Part shown: positions 37,500 through 46,218 of the stretch, piece by piece | Layout: every line of letters starts with the position of its first letter | How positions within the stretch are numbered: position 1 is the stretch's first letter | Assembly: GCF_009671205.1 (NCBI RefSeq) | Contig: NZ_CP045309.1 | Location: forward strand, 2,108,001-2,172,000 | DNA: 64,000 nt | Source: Micromonospora terminaliae | GTDB taxonomy: Bacteria; Actinomycetota; Actinomycetes; Mycobacteriales; Micromonosporaceae | Direction of reading: 5' to 3' | Notes under the pieces: model-generated | What the model was told of the DNA's origin: nothing | The model's database searches: none | What the model saw: only the letters and a program-made list of their open reading frames with translations | Program-made: the position numbers and the translations under genes

Positions 37500-38013
37500 C
37501 GGGCATCGAAGGTGGTGAGCAAGCGGCGGGCCGGCCGGTACGAGCCCGGCCGGCGCGGCTGGTCGAAGTTCCGCACCCGCATCGTCACGGAGGCCATCGT
37601 CGGCGGGGTCACCGGCAGCATCCACAGCCCGGAAACGGTGCTGCTCGGCCGCCTGGACCGGCGGGGACGACTGCGCTACACCGGCCGCTCCCACCCGCTC
37701 ACCACCGGCCAGGCCACAGAGCTGGCGGCGCTGCTCACACCACCGCTCCTTGCACGCCCCGGCACGATCGCCCACCCGTGGCCGCAGCCACTGCCCGCAT
37801 CCTGGTCGGGGCCGATTGGACCGGACCGAGCCCTTGCCGTACGCGCAGGTGGATCCAGTCGTGGTGGCCGAGATCGACGCCGACGTCGCCTTCGAGCACC
37901 AACGGTGGCGCCACCGGCTCCGCCATGCGCGAGCCCGGCCGGACACGTCGGTCTACGACGTGCCGCTACTCCTCGGCGAGGGCGAAGACCCCTTCGGGAT
38001 ACCGGCCGGCTGA
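37500..38013 (+). pseudogene. ATP-dependent DNA ligase C-terminal fragment
   Basis: Starting near 37500 the codons spell GIEG then, after a shift, VVSKRRAGRYEPGRRGWSKF (nucleotidyltransferase motif IV/V with the catalytic-site Lys), RTRIVTEAIVGGVTGS, LLGRLDRRGRLRYTGRSHPL and, after a second shift near 37830, LPYAQVDPVVVAEIDADVAF, EHQRWRHRLRHAR and DTSVYDVPLLLG. This is the end of the adenylation domain plus the OB domain of an actinobacterial ATP-dependent ligase. The active-site KxDG half is missing, so it cannot work. No Ku or polymerase gene is nearby. Confidence 0.72.
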
Positions 38014-38287
38014 CAGGCGTGAACCGGCGGCCCTAGCCACCCAGTTGCCGCGTTGCCGCGGCCGGGCCGTTCAGCCACCTCGTAGCGATGCCCCCATGCG
38101 GCCCGCCCGGCCGGGAGGACCGCCCTCACCGCGACCCCGACGGCGCTCATGCGGCGGCTTGCCCTCGTCACTGGATCTGACCGTTCCGGCTCACCTCCAA
38201 GGCAGATAGGCAGGGCGTCCGCGGGTAAGAAGCCATGAGGCGCGGCCCTACTACCGCAGTCACTAGAGCAATGAAAGGTGGCAGGTC
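38014..38287. other. Intergenic region upstream of the small basic protein
   Basis: No gene seen. It probably contains the promoter of the 52-residue protein. Confidence 0.4.
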
Positions 38288-38446
38288 ATGACATCGGTCG
38301 GCCAACGGATCAAGGGGTTCCTGAACAGCCCACAAGGGCGCAAGATGATCGACCGCGGGCGACGCGAGGCGGCCAAGCCGAGCATGCAGGCGAAGCTACG
38401 GCAATTCGCAGAGCGGATGACGGGCGGACCGTCTGGCCGCCGCTGA
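38288..38446 (+). CDS. Small basic hypothetical protein
   Basis: 52 residues from ATG 38288, with AAAGGTGG seven bases upstream. It reads MTSVGQRIKGFLNSPQGRKM, IDRGRREAAKPSMQAKLRQF and AERMTGGPSGRR. Small actinobacterial proteins of this pattern (a short helix, FLxSPxGRxxIDRGRREAxKP) are common and uncharacterised. It is very basic, with no signal or membrane segment. Other frames over this DNA are longer, but only this one has a proper ribosome site and a family-like sequence. Confidence 0.72.
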   Translation: MTSVGQRIKGFLNSPQGRKMIDRGRREAAKPSMQAKLRQFAERMTGGPSGRR

Positions 38447-38802
38447 CGGCGCGAGCGGTCGCCGTTAGGGCTTCGCGTGATCGGGGTGTCGAGCAGGCGG
38501 CCCCGGGCCACGACCGTGAGGGCGGCTGCGGCACCGGCGGCCGTGAGGGTCGGTACGGGTTTGGCGCGAACTGTGGTGCGCACCTTCGCTGTCACGGCAC
38601 GTACGGAGGTGACCGCGGCGGACCTTGGGTTCGCTGGTGGGGTGTGGAACCCGCCGGGAGGCTCGTGAGCCGGTATGCGCGCCGACGCGTCAAGGCGAGC
38701 GAGGGCGGAAGTCACTTCCCGCCCTCCGCAGGGCTCTATGGGGTCCTTCTCCGACGGCCTCTAGTCCCAGGCCAGGAACCGGCAGGTCGCTGCTTGACAG
38801 CA
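38447..38802. other. Region with no supportable gene
   Basis: A plus-strand frame at 38477-38668 (ARTVVRTFAVTARTEVTAAD) is open but unrecognised and has no ribosome site. Nothing else seen. Confidence 0.4.
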
Positions 38803-38942
38803 AGCTCCGTCCACCGCGACCATCGCCCGCCGGCTTCAGCAACTCGCCGACCTTCACCAGCAGCGACTGATCACCGCGCTTCAGGCAGGTGAAAGAGCAT
38901 CTGCAACAGCGTGAACTGCTAGCAGGACGCCCAGCCGCGTAG
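38803..38942 (+). pseudogene. SHOCT-like domain remnant with a frameshift
   Basis: TIARRLQQLADLHQQRLIT in one frame, then after a one-base shift RFRQVKEHLQQRELLAGRPA up to TAG 38942. The pattern LADLH-x-x-x-LIT followed by F-x-x-x-K-x-x-L fits the short SHOCT motif found at the ends of bacterial proteins. No upstream domain can be followed. Weak evidence. Confidence 0.35.
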
Positions 38943-39235
38943 CGGGCGGTGAACGGTCCGCAGGCATGGTCCAGGGCGCCCCACCGCTGCCAGGATCTCG
39001 AAAACCGTCCGAATGGGGTAGGCGGTTGGCCCGTCACCGCAGTTCCTGCCCGTGACAGCCATGCCTTCATCGTGACCCAGACCAGCTGGTCAGCGACCCG
39101 GCCGCGGGCTTGCCCAGCGGTGGGTTGTCGAAGCGAGAGCGCTGCCGGGACCTTCTCGGCGGGATGAAACCGGCCGCGACCAGAGCGGATCCAATTGCCG
39201 GCAGGGCCGGCGCCGGCGGTCTTTGACAGTGGCGC
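38943..39235. other. Intergenic region, nothing recognised
   Basis: No start signals, repeats or hairpins of note between the SHOCT-like remnant and the ArsR stop. Confidence 0.35.
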
Positions 39236-39610
39236 TTAGCGGGTTTTCCTGGTCGCGCGCTTGCGGGGCGGGGTCAACAGTTCGGCGATCGCCGCGATCG
39301 CGGACGGCACCAGGCGGTAGTACGCCCACACCCCGCGCTTCTCGCGCTCGAGCAGACCGGCCTCGGTGAGGATCCGCAGGTGATGACTGACGGTCGGCTG
39401 GGAGAGGCCGAGCGGCGCGGTGAGGTCACTGACGGAGGCCTCGCCCTCGGGAGCGGACTGGATCAGGCTGAGCAGTCGCAGCCGGGCCGGGTCGGCGACG
39501 GCCTTCAGCACGCCCGCGAGCCGTTCGGCGTCGGCGCGCTTGATCGGCTCACCCGCGAGCGGCGAGACAACAGCGGTTGCAGCGGTTTTCGGGGTTCCCA
39601 CGTCATGCAT
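39236..39610 (-). CDS. ArsR/SmtB-family transcriptional regulator lacking the usual Cys pair
   Basis: 124 residues from ATG 39610; no ribosome site precedes it, so it may be leaderless. The fold is clear: AERLAGVLKAVADPARLRLL, SDLTAPLGLSQPTVSHHLRI (recognition helix), LTEAGLLEREKRGVWAYYRL. Arsenic and cadmium sensors of this type have E-x-C-V-C-D-L before the recognition helix; here the stretch reads EASVSDL, so both Cys are Ser. It may be a metal-independent or differently sensing member. It has no intact divergent partner; upstream DNA is a transposase remnant. Confidence 0.88.
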   Translation of the reverse strand: MHDVGTPKTAATAVVSPLAGEPIKRADAERLAGVLKAVADPARLRLLSLIQSAPEGEASVSDLTAPLGLSQPTVSHHLRILTEAGLLEREKRGVWAYYRLVPSAIAAIAELLTPPRKRATRKTR

Positions 39611-40376
39611 CGTTGCACCAACACCATCAATACGCTGGCGGAACCCAGGACTAGGCCCAACGACGGCCCGCGGGTAGGACCCTCCTGCTACCGGCCGCGT
39701 CCGTGTCCGGACGGAGGTATGAGCCTCGGCCCGCGTCTCGGTCACCGTCCGGCTCGAATCGGTAATTCGGGAGCAGTGCCGGCAGGGCGTCCGGCGGGAT
39801 TGGGACGGACCGTCCAACCGGCTTCGGGGCTCGCTGGAACGCGAGGTGTCGCCAGGCGTCCCAGGCCAGCGGGACTGGCATCGTCGGCGGGTTACCGGCC
39901 AGAGTTCACCGGTTTGCGGGTGTTCCGGGATGAGGGCGAGGTCGCCGTCGGTGTGCGGAATGCCGGGCCCGGCTAGGACCAGGGTGCGTTCCTGTCCCGC
40001 CCGCCCTGACGAGGCAGTCGAGAGTTGGTCGGAAGACCTCGCGACCTGGTGATCGGGGACCGCCACAGGATCGCCGCCCGAGGCGGCCAGCATGTGTGCC
40101 AGTGCCGAGGCTGCGGTGGCCTTCGATATCGGGTGCCAGCATCGCCAGCGCGTTGGTTACGCCGAGGTAGACCAGTCGAAGCAGCACGACCCGTCATCCT
40201 CGCCCAGTGGTTTTTCAGCGATTCGACCAGCCTGGGCACGTTGATGAGGGCAAGATCTTTGTCGTCGTGGTCAAACCGGCAGTGACCAGGGCGGACGTCA
40301 TTGTCGGCACCTGCAGGGCTAGCAGGCCCAAAAGGCGGCGCACAGAGCCGACGAGCACGAGATACACGGAGGCACC
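39611..40376. other. Decayed region between ArsR and the oxidoreductase
   Basis: About 770 bp. The right half holds the integrase/transposase scrap; the left half (39611-39980) has open minus-strand frames such as LVLAGPGIPHTDGDLALIPE, which may be more of the same decayed gene. No intact gene. Confidence 0.4.
39985..40187 (-). mobile_element. Transposase/integrase N-terminal remnant
   Basis: GTG 40187 opens LLRLVYLGVTNALAML, which matches the start of a group of actinobacterial IS-encoded integrases (LLRLxYLxVTNxFAxLRLLP). After indels, HQVARSSDQL may correspond to their LRHQ-x-x-VLxRQL helix. No catalytic domain is preserved. Recognition is by short similarity only. Confidence 0.4.
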
Positions 40377-41294
40377 ATGAAGGCAATCGTCGCGATGGAT
40401 CAGGCCGCGGAAGCAGCCGGAATCACACTCGCGGAGCGGCCTGAGCCGACGCCGGCGATCAACGACGTCGTGGTTGAAGTCCACGCGTCGGGCTTCGTCC
40501 CCGCGGAGTGGGAGTGGCCCTCGACGTGGGTCGATCGCTCCGGTCACGATCGCGCCCAGGCGATCATCGGCCACGAGTTCGCCGGAGTGGTCTCCTCCCT
40601 CGGCTACGGCACGACGGGACTCTCGTTGGGACAGCGGGTGTTCGGGATCACGGACTGGCACCGCGATGGAACGCTGGCTGAGTACGCGGCCGTGGAGGCA
40701 CGCAACCTTGCGCCGCTGCCGGGGAACGTCGACTTCACGGTGGGTGCGAGTCTGCCGATCTCCGGCCTGACCGCGTGGCAGGGCCTGTTCCAGCACGGTC
40801 GTCTTCAGGCGGGGCAGAGCGTCCTTGCACACGGCGCCGCCGGCGCCGTCGGATCAGTGGTGACGCAGCTCGCCCGGGAGTTCGGCGCCTTCGTCATCGG
40901 TACCGGTCGGGCGGCGGACCGCCAGGCGGCGCTCGACTTCGGCGCGAACGAGTTCCTCGACCTCGACCACGAGGATCTCGACGACATCGGCGGGGTCGAC
41001 CTGGTCTTCGATGTCATCGGCGGTGATATCCAAAGGCGCTCGGCGAGCATCATCCGGCCTGGCGGGACGCTGGTGTCGGTGGTCGGACCTGTTGAGGCTC
41101 GCCCTGTCGACGGCTTGGCGGTCGACTTCGTCGTCGAGTCCGTTCCGAGTCAGCTAATGGAGATTGTCGACCGGGTGCGAGACGGGCGCCTTCGCACGCA
41201 CATCGGAACAGTCGCGACTCTCGACGACGCCATCCCCGCGCTCAACCCGACCGAGCGGCGCAAGGGCAAGACCGTCATTCGCGTGCGCCCCTGA
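40377..41294 (+). CDS. NADP-dependent MDR oxidoreductase (quinone-reductase-like)
   Basis: 305 residues from ATG 40377 with GGAGG six bases upstream. The N-terminal GroES-like domain (DVVVEVHASGFVPAEWEW, IIGHEFAGVVSSLGYGTTGL, GQRVFGITDWHRDGTLAEYA) lacks the Cys/His zinc ligands of true alcohol dehydrogenases. The Rossmann segment LAHGAAGAVGSVVTQLAREF carries the G-x-x-G-x-x-G type motif. Such enzymes reduce quinones or alpha,beta-unsaturated ketones with NADPH. It is cytosolic and monocistronic. Substrate unknown. Confidence 0.9.
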   Translation: MKAIVAMDQAAEAAGITLAERPEPTPAINDVVVEVHASGFVPAEWEWPSTWVDRSGHDRAQAIIGHEFAGVVSSLGYGTTGLSLGQRVFGITDWHRDGTLAEYAAVEARNLAPLPGNVDFTVGASLPISGLTAWQGLFQHGRLQAGQSVLAHGAAGAVGSVVTQLAREFGAFVIGTGRAADRQAALDFGANEFLDLDHEDLDDIGGVDLVFDVIGGDIQRRSASIIRPGGTLVSVVGPVEARPVDGLAVDFVVESVPSQLMEIVDRVRDGRLRTHIGTVATLDDAIPALNPTERRKGKTVIRVRP

Positions 41295-41792
41295 GTGCCC
41301 TGGAATAGGCCCACAGCGCCGTCATGCTGACGCCCCACTGACGAGATCGGCACCCCACCCGACGTCGACGACGTCAGTGGGGCCGCGCAGTGCGCCCGCC
41401 ACAGCCACGGCCGCGTTCGACCCGGACACGGCCACCGCTCCACCTGCGGCTCCGGCGGCCCCATCCAAGAAGATCATGGACACCTCGTCCGAGTATCAGA
41501 TCAGCTTCTACTGCCGCCCGGTCGCGGTGCACAACGCCCTGACTGCCGGCGGCATCGACGCACGTCCTGAGACGCGACGTCGCCGACAGCCGGCTGTCCG
41601 ACTCCGGTTGATGGTTGACACGGCGGCCTCGGTTGACGCTTGACATGATCGCTCCGGCCTCGCGTTTAGCGCGCGACTCGCGGCAGATCCGGTTGGCCGT
41701 CAGAGTGGTCGCCAGGCTTGACATGGGGGACCGGAATGGCGCAACCAGGGTTCGGCCGCACGGGAGTCGAAATGCGGCGCCAGGCCTACTGG
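41295..41792. other. Intergenic region, nothing recognised
   Basis: Nearly 500 bp between convergent genes. Frames here (for example DTSSEYQISFYCRPVAVHNA at about 41479) lack start signals and family content. No clear terminator for the oxidoreductase was seen. Confidence 0.4.
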
Positions 41793-42296
41793 TCAGGCGT
41801 TCACCACCCACTGTTGCCCGTCGATGAGTTCGCGAACCGCGTCGAGGTGTCCGGCGTGGCAGGCGGTCTCGGTGATCACATGGAGCAGGACGTCCCGAAG
41901 ATTGTGCAGGCGCCACTCATTCCCGGGGAAGGGCCACCAGGCCAGGTCGGCATCGGCAGATGAGGCGGCGATGACGGCATCGGCCAGAGAAGCCTCATGG
42001 CGATAGCAGTCAAGGACATCGCCGGCCGGCAGTCCCGGGGCTACCTGCCATGGGCTGTCTTGGCTGCCAACCAGGTCGATGACCTCCGGGTCGCCGGCCA
42101 CAACTGCGCGGAACCACAAACGCTCCACCGACAGCGCGAGGTGCTGCAGCATCCCGAGGCAGCTCCACCCAGAGGGCAGCACGGGGCGCCGCATCGCCTC
42201 ATCGCTCAGTCCTTCCACGGCACCCAGCACGTGGTCTCGCTGCCTCTGGAGGCACTGCATCAACGCGGTGATCTCGGCGTCGACGGCCACCGTCAT
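41793..42296 (-). CDS. DinB/DUF664-family protein
   Basis: 167 residues from ATG 42296, with AGGGAGG eight bases upstream. The four-helix DinB pattern is visible: QRDHVLGAVEGLSDEAMRRP, LGMLQHLALSVERLWFRAVV and HVITETACHAGHLDAVRELI, supplying the three His metal ligands (HLAL, HVIT, HAGHLD). Many such proteins are thiol-dependent transferases or stress proteins; in actinomycetes some use mycothiol. It sits alone and is convergent with the oxidoreductase. Exact reaction unknown. Confidence 0.88.
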   Translation of the reverse strand: MTVAVDAEITALMQCLQRQRDHVLGAVEGLSDEAMRRPVLPSGWSCLGMLQHLALSVERLWFRAVVAGDPEVIDLVGSQDSPWQVAPGLPAGDVLDCYRHEASLADAVIAASSADADLAWWPFPGNEWRLHNLRDVLLHVITETACHAGHLDAVRELIDGQQWVVNA

Positions 42297-42492
42297 TTCT
42301 GAACCTCCCTAACACGACACTTCTTCACAGGGCCGAATGCAACCTTGCGGATACGTACCCGCCGACTTTCCGTGACGACTGGCATGCCAGTTATCCGCTT
42401 CTGTCGAAGAGCGGATGCCCGATCTTGGCATGTTCCTGTTGATCTCAACCGAAGTTCACCCGGCGACGAGCATCCCGCCTGGCGCCCATCGT
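42297..42492. other. Short intergenic region
   Basis: Promoter region for the DinB gene; no other signal recognised. Confidence 0.4.
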
Positions 42493-43092
42493 TTACGCCA
42501 TCGCCAGCAGGGCGATGCCCATACCCGCGCTCATCACGCCGTGGCACAGTGCCGACCAGTCCAGCGGACACCCCACCGCGTCCGTCGTCGCCGTGGACAG
42601 GCCACCGACGCGCATCCCGCGGCCAACCCACCAGACTCCGGCGAGTACCAGGTAGCCCCCGAGCAGCGCACTGGCCCATCCGGCACACCCGACCGGCGCA
42701 TGACCCATCCCGGCCATGTCCATACCACTGTGACCGCCGGCGGAGGCGTGCCCCGGTGTCGAGGCACCCATCCACACCATCGTCCCTGTCGCAGTGGCGA
42801 AGAAAACCGGAAGGGCGCGACCGCGGGGCGTCCACACCGCCCGCACCGCGAACCACCCAGTCGACATCATGAAAATGACAATCCGGGCCGCTGCCGGGAC
42901 CGCCGCGCCCCACGGCCAGATCATCGCGATCATCGATAGTCCCATGACCAGGTGCAACATCTCGGAGAGTCGATGCTCCGCCACCGGAGAGAGCCACGCA
43001 GCGGGTGGGCGCAGGCACCGGAGCAGGTGAAAGGCGGCCGCCCCTCCGAACGCCACTGTCAGCAGCCATCGGAGGGGGGCAATGTCGATCAT
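42493..43092 (-). CDS. DUF5134 membrane protein
   Basis: 199 residues from ATG 43092; the frame extends upstream to 43194 but overlaps the end of DUF899. Six hydrophobic segments are visible, with HLLRCL near the start, EMLHLVMGLSMIAMIWPWG in the second or third helix, a Met/His-rich loop (GHSGMDMAGMGHAP) and an end with CHGVMSAGMGIALLAM. This is the DUF5134 pattern; the His and Met residues hint at metal (copper) interaction but no function is proven. It follows DUF899 by 43 bp on the same strand, so the two form an operon. Confidence 0.82.
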   Translation of the reverse strand: MIDIAPLRWLLTVAFGGAAAFHLLRCLRPPAAWLSPVAEHRLSEMLHLVMGLSMIAMIWPWGAAVPAAARIVIFMMSTGWFAVRAVWTPRGRALPVFFATATGTMVWMGASTPGHASAGGHSGMDMAGMGHAPVGCAGWASALLGGYLVLAGVWWVGRGMRVGGLSTATTDAVGCPLDWSALCHGVMSAGMGIALLAMA

Positions 43093-43135
43093 CGGCCCCA
43101 CGAACGGTGGCGGGCCCTCGGGCAGACGCCGAACC

Positions 43136-43894
43136 TCAGTGGCAGCACTGGTGCGCGCTGCCGGCGGGCTCGGTGGCGCCCAGGTCGTCGTCACGGCCGG
43201 TGGCGAGGCGCGACCACTGGGAGGTCGGCCGGCCGTCGAGCCGGAACTGGTCGCCGTCGGTCCGGAAGCGCTGCGGCCAGCCGTCTGGCGAGTCCTCCCA
43301 GGTCTCCTGGCGACCGTAGACGGTCATGTCGAGCAGGCCGTACGACGGCGCCATCGCCTCGACGCCCCGCCCGGTGGTCCAGTAGGTCTCGAACACCCGG
43401 TCGCCCTGGCGCAGGTAGCACGCCTTCATCCCGAACGCGCGCCCGGCGACGAGGGAGTCGAGCGACTCCGCGGGCACCGAGTACCAGGGCGCCTGCCAGC
43501 CCATGAAGTCGCGGTAGCGCGACGACTCCTCGAACGGCCCCTGACAGAAGACCGCGAACGTGACGTCACGCGAGTGCAGGTAGGACAACTCGAGCACCTG
43601 CCCGGTGAAGAACGTACATCCCTCGCACTGGTCGGCGGCCGGCCTGCCCGTGTGCCACATGTGGTACGACGCGAACAGCTGAGTCCTCCCCTCGAAGACG
43701 TCAAGCAGGGGCACCCGGCCGTCGGCACCGACCAGACGGGTGGCCGGGTCGACCTCGACCATCGGCAACCGCCGGCGGGCCGCGGCGACGGCGTCGCCCT
43801 CGCGGGTGTGCGCCTTCTCGCGGAGCCGGAGCTCGTCGAGTTGCTTCTGCCAGGTCTCGCGGTCGGTGATCGGGGGTGTCGCTGGGGTGGTCAT
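43136..43894 (-). CDS. DUF899 (thioredoxin-like) family protein
   Basis: 252 residues from ATG 43894 with GAGGAGGAG upstream. Family motifs are all present: WQKQLDELRLREKAHTREGD, ARRRLPMVEVD, LFASYHMWHTGRPAADQCEG and CTFFTGQV, SRDVTFAVFCQGPFEE, RDFMGWQAPWYS. It ends QCCH. DUF899 proteins have a thioredoxin fold and uncertain function. The HxlR regulator is divergent 128 bp away and the DUF5134 gene follows, suggesting an HxlR-controlled DUF899-DUF5134 unit. Confidence 0.9.
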   Translation of the reverse strand: MTTPATPPITDRETWQKQLDELRLREKAHTREGDAVAAARRRLPMVEVDPATRLVGADGRVPLLDVFEGRTQLFASYHMWHTGRPAADQCEGCTFFTGQVLELSYLHSRDVTFAVFCQGPFEESSRYRDFMGWQAPWYSVPAESLDSLVAGRAFGMKACYLRQGDRVFETYWTTGRGVEAMAPSYGLLDMTVYGRQETWEDSPDGWPQRFRTDGDQFRLDGRPTSQWSRLATGRDDDLGATEPAGSAHQCCH

Positions 43895-44022
43895 GGACTC
43901 CTCCTCTGGTCAGTCGCTATGAGGCTAATAGTGACTGCTAGGATCAAGCAAGTATCATTCTTGGACTCGCCAGTGTGACGAACGGGCGGCGCGGTAGCGG
44001 ACAAGGCGTAGGGAGGTTTTCG
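43895..44022. promoter_or_regulatory. Divergent promoter/operator between DUF899 and HxlR genes
   Basis: The 128-bp gap has an A/T-rich core around 43915-43965 (GAGGCTAATAGTGACTGCTA and CAAGCAAGTATCATTCTTGG). On the minus strand TTGCTT and TATTAG, and on the plus strand TATCAT, are plausible promoter elements. An HxlR site here would control both genes. Confidence 0.5.
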
Positions 44023-44727
44023 GTGCCCACTCAGCGGGGTTATCGCCAGGCGTGCGGCGTTGCTCGCGGCCTCGACATCGTCGGAGAGCGGTGGTCGCTG
44101 CTCGTGGTGCGCGAGCTGCTGCTCGGGCCGAAACGGTTCACCGACCTCCAGCAGGCGCTCCCGACCGCCAGCCCGAACGCACTGTCCGACCGGCTGCGCG
44201 AGCTGGCCGACGCGGGCGTCGTACGCCGTCGGCAGCTGCCTCCGCCAGGCAATGTGCGGGTCTACGAGCTGACCGCGTGGGGTCGCGGCCTCGAGCCGAT
44301 CGTGGTCGCGCTGGGCACCTGGGCGCTGGCCGCCCCGCCGACTGCGGAACAGCTTTTCGTGAGCGCAGACAGCGCCATGCTGACCATCCGCACCTACTTC
44401 GTGCCGACGCCGGAACAGCCCGAGGTGACGCTCCGGATCGAACTACGCGACCACGGTCCCGCCGGGGTGTTCGGCGTCCGCCTCACGTCGGCCGGCGCCG
44501 AGGTCACCCACGAGCCGCCCGAAGAGCCGCACGCCGTCCTGATCACCACGACGGATGCCCTCCTCGCCGTCTTCGGCAGCGACGACCTCGCCGGCCTCGT
44601 AGCTGCCGGCGCCGCCATCATCGGTGATCCCGAGGTCGTACGCCGTCTCGTCGCGGCCGTGCGAGTCCCGGGCGCCACAGGTCAAAGCTCAAACGGCACC
44701 CCCGGGCCAAGGGGGACGGGCGGATAG
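44023..44727 (+). CDS. HxlR-family transcriptional regulator with C-terminal sterol-carrier-like domain
   Basis: 234 residues from GTG 44023 with GTAGGGAGG seven bases upstream. The HxlR winged helix is at 5-95: YRQACGVARGLDIVGERWSL, LVVRELLLGPKRFTDLQQAL and ALSDRLRELADAGVVRRRQL. After LEPIVVALGTWALA a second domain (LTIRTYFVPTPEQPEVTLRI, AVLITTTDALLAVFGSDDLA) looks like an SCP2-type ligand domain, as in many actinobacterial HxlR proteins. It is divergent from DUF899, its probable target. The ligand is unknown. Confidence 0.9.
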   Translation: MPTQRGYRQACGVARGLDIVGERWSLLVVRELLLGPKRFTDLQQALPTASPNALSDRLRELADAGVVRRRQLPPPGNVRVYELTAWGRGLEPIVVALGTWALAAPPTAEQLFVSADSAMLTIRTYFVPTPEQPEVTLRIELRDHGPAGVFGVRLTSAGAEVTHEPPEEPHAVLITTTDALLAVFGSDDLAGLVAAGAAIIGDPEVVRRLVAAVRVPGATGQSSNGTPGPRGTGG

Positions 44728-45123
44728 CCGCCAGAGGCTGCCCGGAAGGTGACCCAATGCCCCGGGCAGATCCGGCCCGTCCTGTTTGGTCGACACTCCG
44801 GCCCGGCGTCGACCAAGGTCCCTACACGCATCTGCCGCCGTCCGTGGGCTACAGAGTGTTTCGGCTTGATCGGGACTGGATTTGCTCTTCCGCGCTTCGG
44901 GTCGGCCTGAGCGACGAGGTGGGCACGGTTTTCACCTGGGAGTCGGCTAGTAGTGGCGGGACCGGACATGAGTTGCTGTGTGAGTGGCATTCTCGTGCGT
45001 CGCCCGAGCTGCACGGAGGCCACTCCCGCTCACCGTCACAAGCAGCGAGGGCTCGGGCGGCTCAGAGGAGCTCATATTCCCGCAGTAGAGTTTGCCGGTT
45101 CGTTGAGCGTCAGAGGTGGGCCC
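44728..45123. other. Intergenic region, nothing convincing
   Basis: Nearly 400 bp. A weak nested hairpin (CCGGGC/GCCCGG enclosing GGCGG/CCGCC) around 44700-44745 could end the HxlR transcript. The remaining frames are unrecognised. Confidence 0.4.
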
Positions 45124-46005
45124 ATGTCCTGGCCGGATGTCACGGTGGTTGATGCGTGCGTGCGGCGCGATGGCCGTGGCGGTAGCCCCACGGCCGTCAC
45201 CGACGACGACCCGGCGGCGACGGACGCGGACCGGCGTGCGGTCGCTGCTGCGGCCGGCACTTCGCACGCGGCGTTCCTCGGCACAGGGCGGACGCCGGAC
45301 GGTGGCTGGCCGGTCCGGTTTTTCACCGCCACCGCCGAACTGTCCGGCTGCGGCCATGGCACCGTTGCCGCGCAGGCCGTCCGGTTGACCCGCACCGCGC
45401 TGGGCGAGCTGAACGACCGCCAACACACCGGCGGGCGCACGTTCGACACCGTCGCGATCCGCCGCCCCGCCGGCATCGAGGTGTGGTTCGACCAGGGCCT
45501 CGTCGCGCTGCGTCACCCGGCACCGGACGAGCGCGCCGCGATCGTCGCCGCGCTCGGCCTCACCGCTGACGACCCGCATCCGACCGACGCGCTACGCATC
45601 GCCGCGCCCGGCGCACCACGCATGCTGGTACCGGTCCACGACCGGTCGGCGCTGCTCCGAGTCTGCCCACACCTCGGCAGGCTGACAGCGGCGTGCCGGC
45701 GGTACGGGCTCCTCGGGTGTTTCGTGTACGTACCGCCGGTGGGCGACCGACCGGGTGCGGCGCGGATGTTCGCGCCGGCGATCGGTGTCGACGAGGACGT
45801 CGCCAACGCCAACAGCACCGGCTGCCTGGCCGCCCACCTGCTCGACACGACAGGGGAACAGACGGTCGCGATCGAGGTGGAGCAGGGTGACACCCTCGGT
45901 CGACCGTCAAGCGTGCTCGCTTCGGCCCGACGCGGGCCGGCGGGCATTACGACCCGGGTCGGCGGGTTAGCGGTGGTCCGCGACAGGAACCGAGGCGACA
46001 ACTAG
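45124..46005 (+). CDS. PhzF-family isomerase/epimerase-like protein
   Basis: 293 residues from ATG 45124 with AGAGGTGG four to six bases upstream; the longer frame from 44953 adds unconserved sequence. PhzF motifs: GGSPTAVT near the start, RFFTATAELSGCGHGTVAAQ in the first half, and the symmetrical DVANANSTGCLAAHLLDTT in the second half. This is the diaminopimelate-epimerase fold with two similar lobes. No other phenazine genes are near, so the PhzF label describes fold only. Likely a cytosolic isomerase of unknown substrate. Confidence 0.88.
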   Translation: MSWPDVTVVDACVRRDGRGGSPTAVTDDDPAATDADRRAVAAAAGTSHAAFLGTGRTPDGGWPVRFFTATAELSGCGHGTVAAQAVRLTRTALGELNDRQHTGGRTFDTVAIRRPAGIEVWFDQGLVALRHPAPDERAAIVAALGLTADDPHPTDALRIAAPGAPRMLVPVHDRSALLRVCPHLGRLTAACRRYGLLGCFVYVPPVGDRPGAARMFAPAIGVDEDVANANSTGCLAAHLLDTTGEQTVAIEVEQGDTLGRPSSVLASARRGPAGITTRVGGLAVVRDRNRGDN

Positions 46006-46218
46006 ACCGTCGTCTTTTGCCGCCGACCGCGCCCTAACGTGCTGCTGCCGCGGGGAGCTCACGCCGCCCTGAGCCAGCGGGCATGGATCCTCGTAGCGCA
46101 GCGAGTCTACGGCGGCGGGGTCGTCGAGGAGGGTCACCAGCAGGGTGCCGTGCCGGCGTCGGCGCGTGCCCGTGCCGCCCGCGACTGCGGGAAGTGGTCA
46201 AGTCAGCCAGGGCGTGGC

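Noticed and set aside
37512..38036. Intact small basic protein of 174 residues
   Set aside because: Its first half is clearly the DNA ligase fragment and the second half is an out-of-frame continuation.
45124..46005. Phenazine biosynthesis cluster
   Set aside because: Only the PhzF fold protein is present; no other phz genes are in the window and PhzF homologues are common without phenazines.
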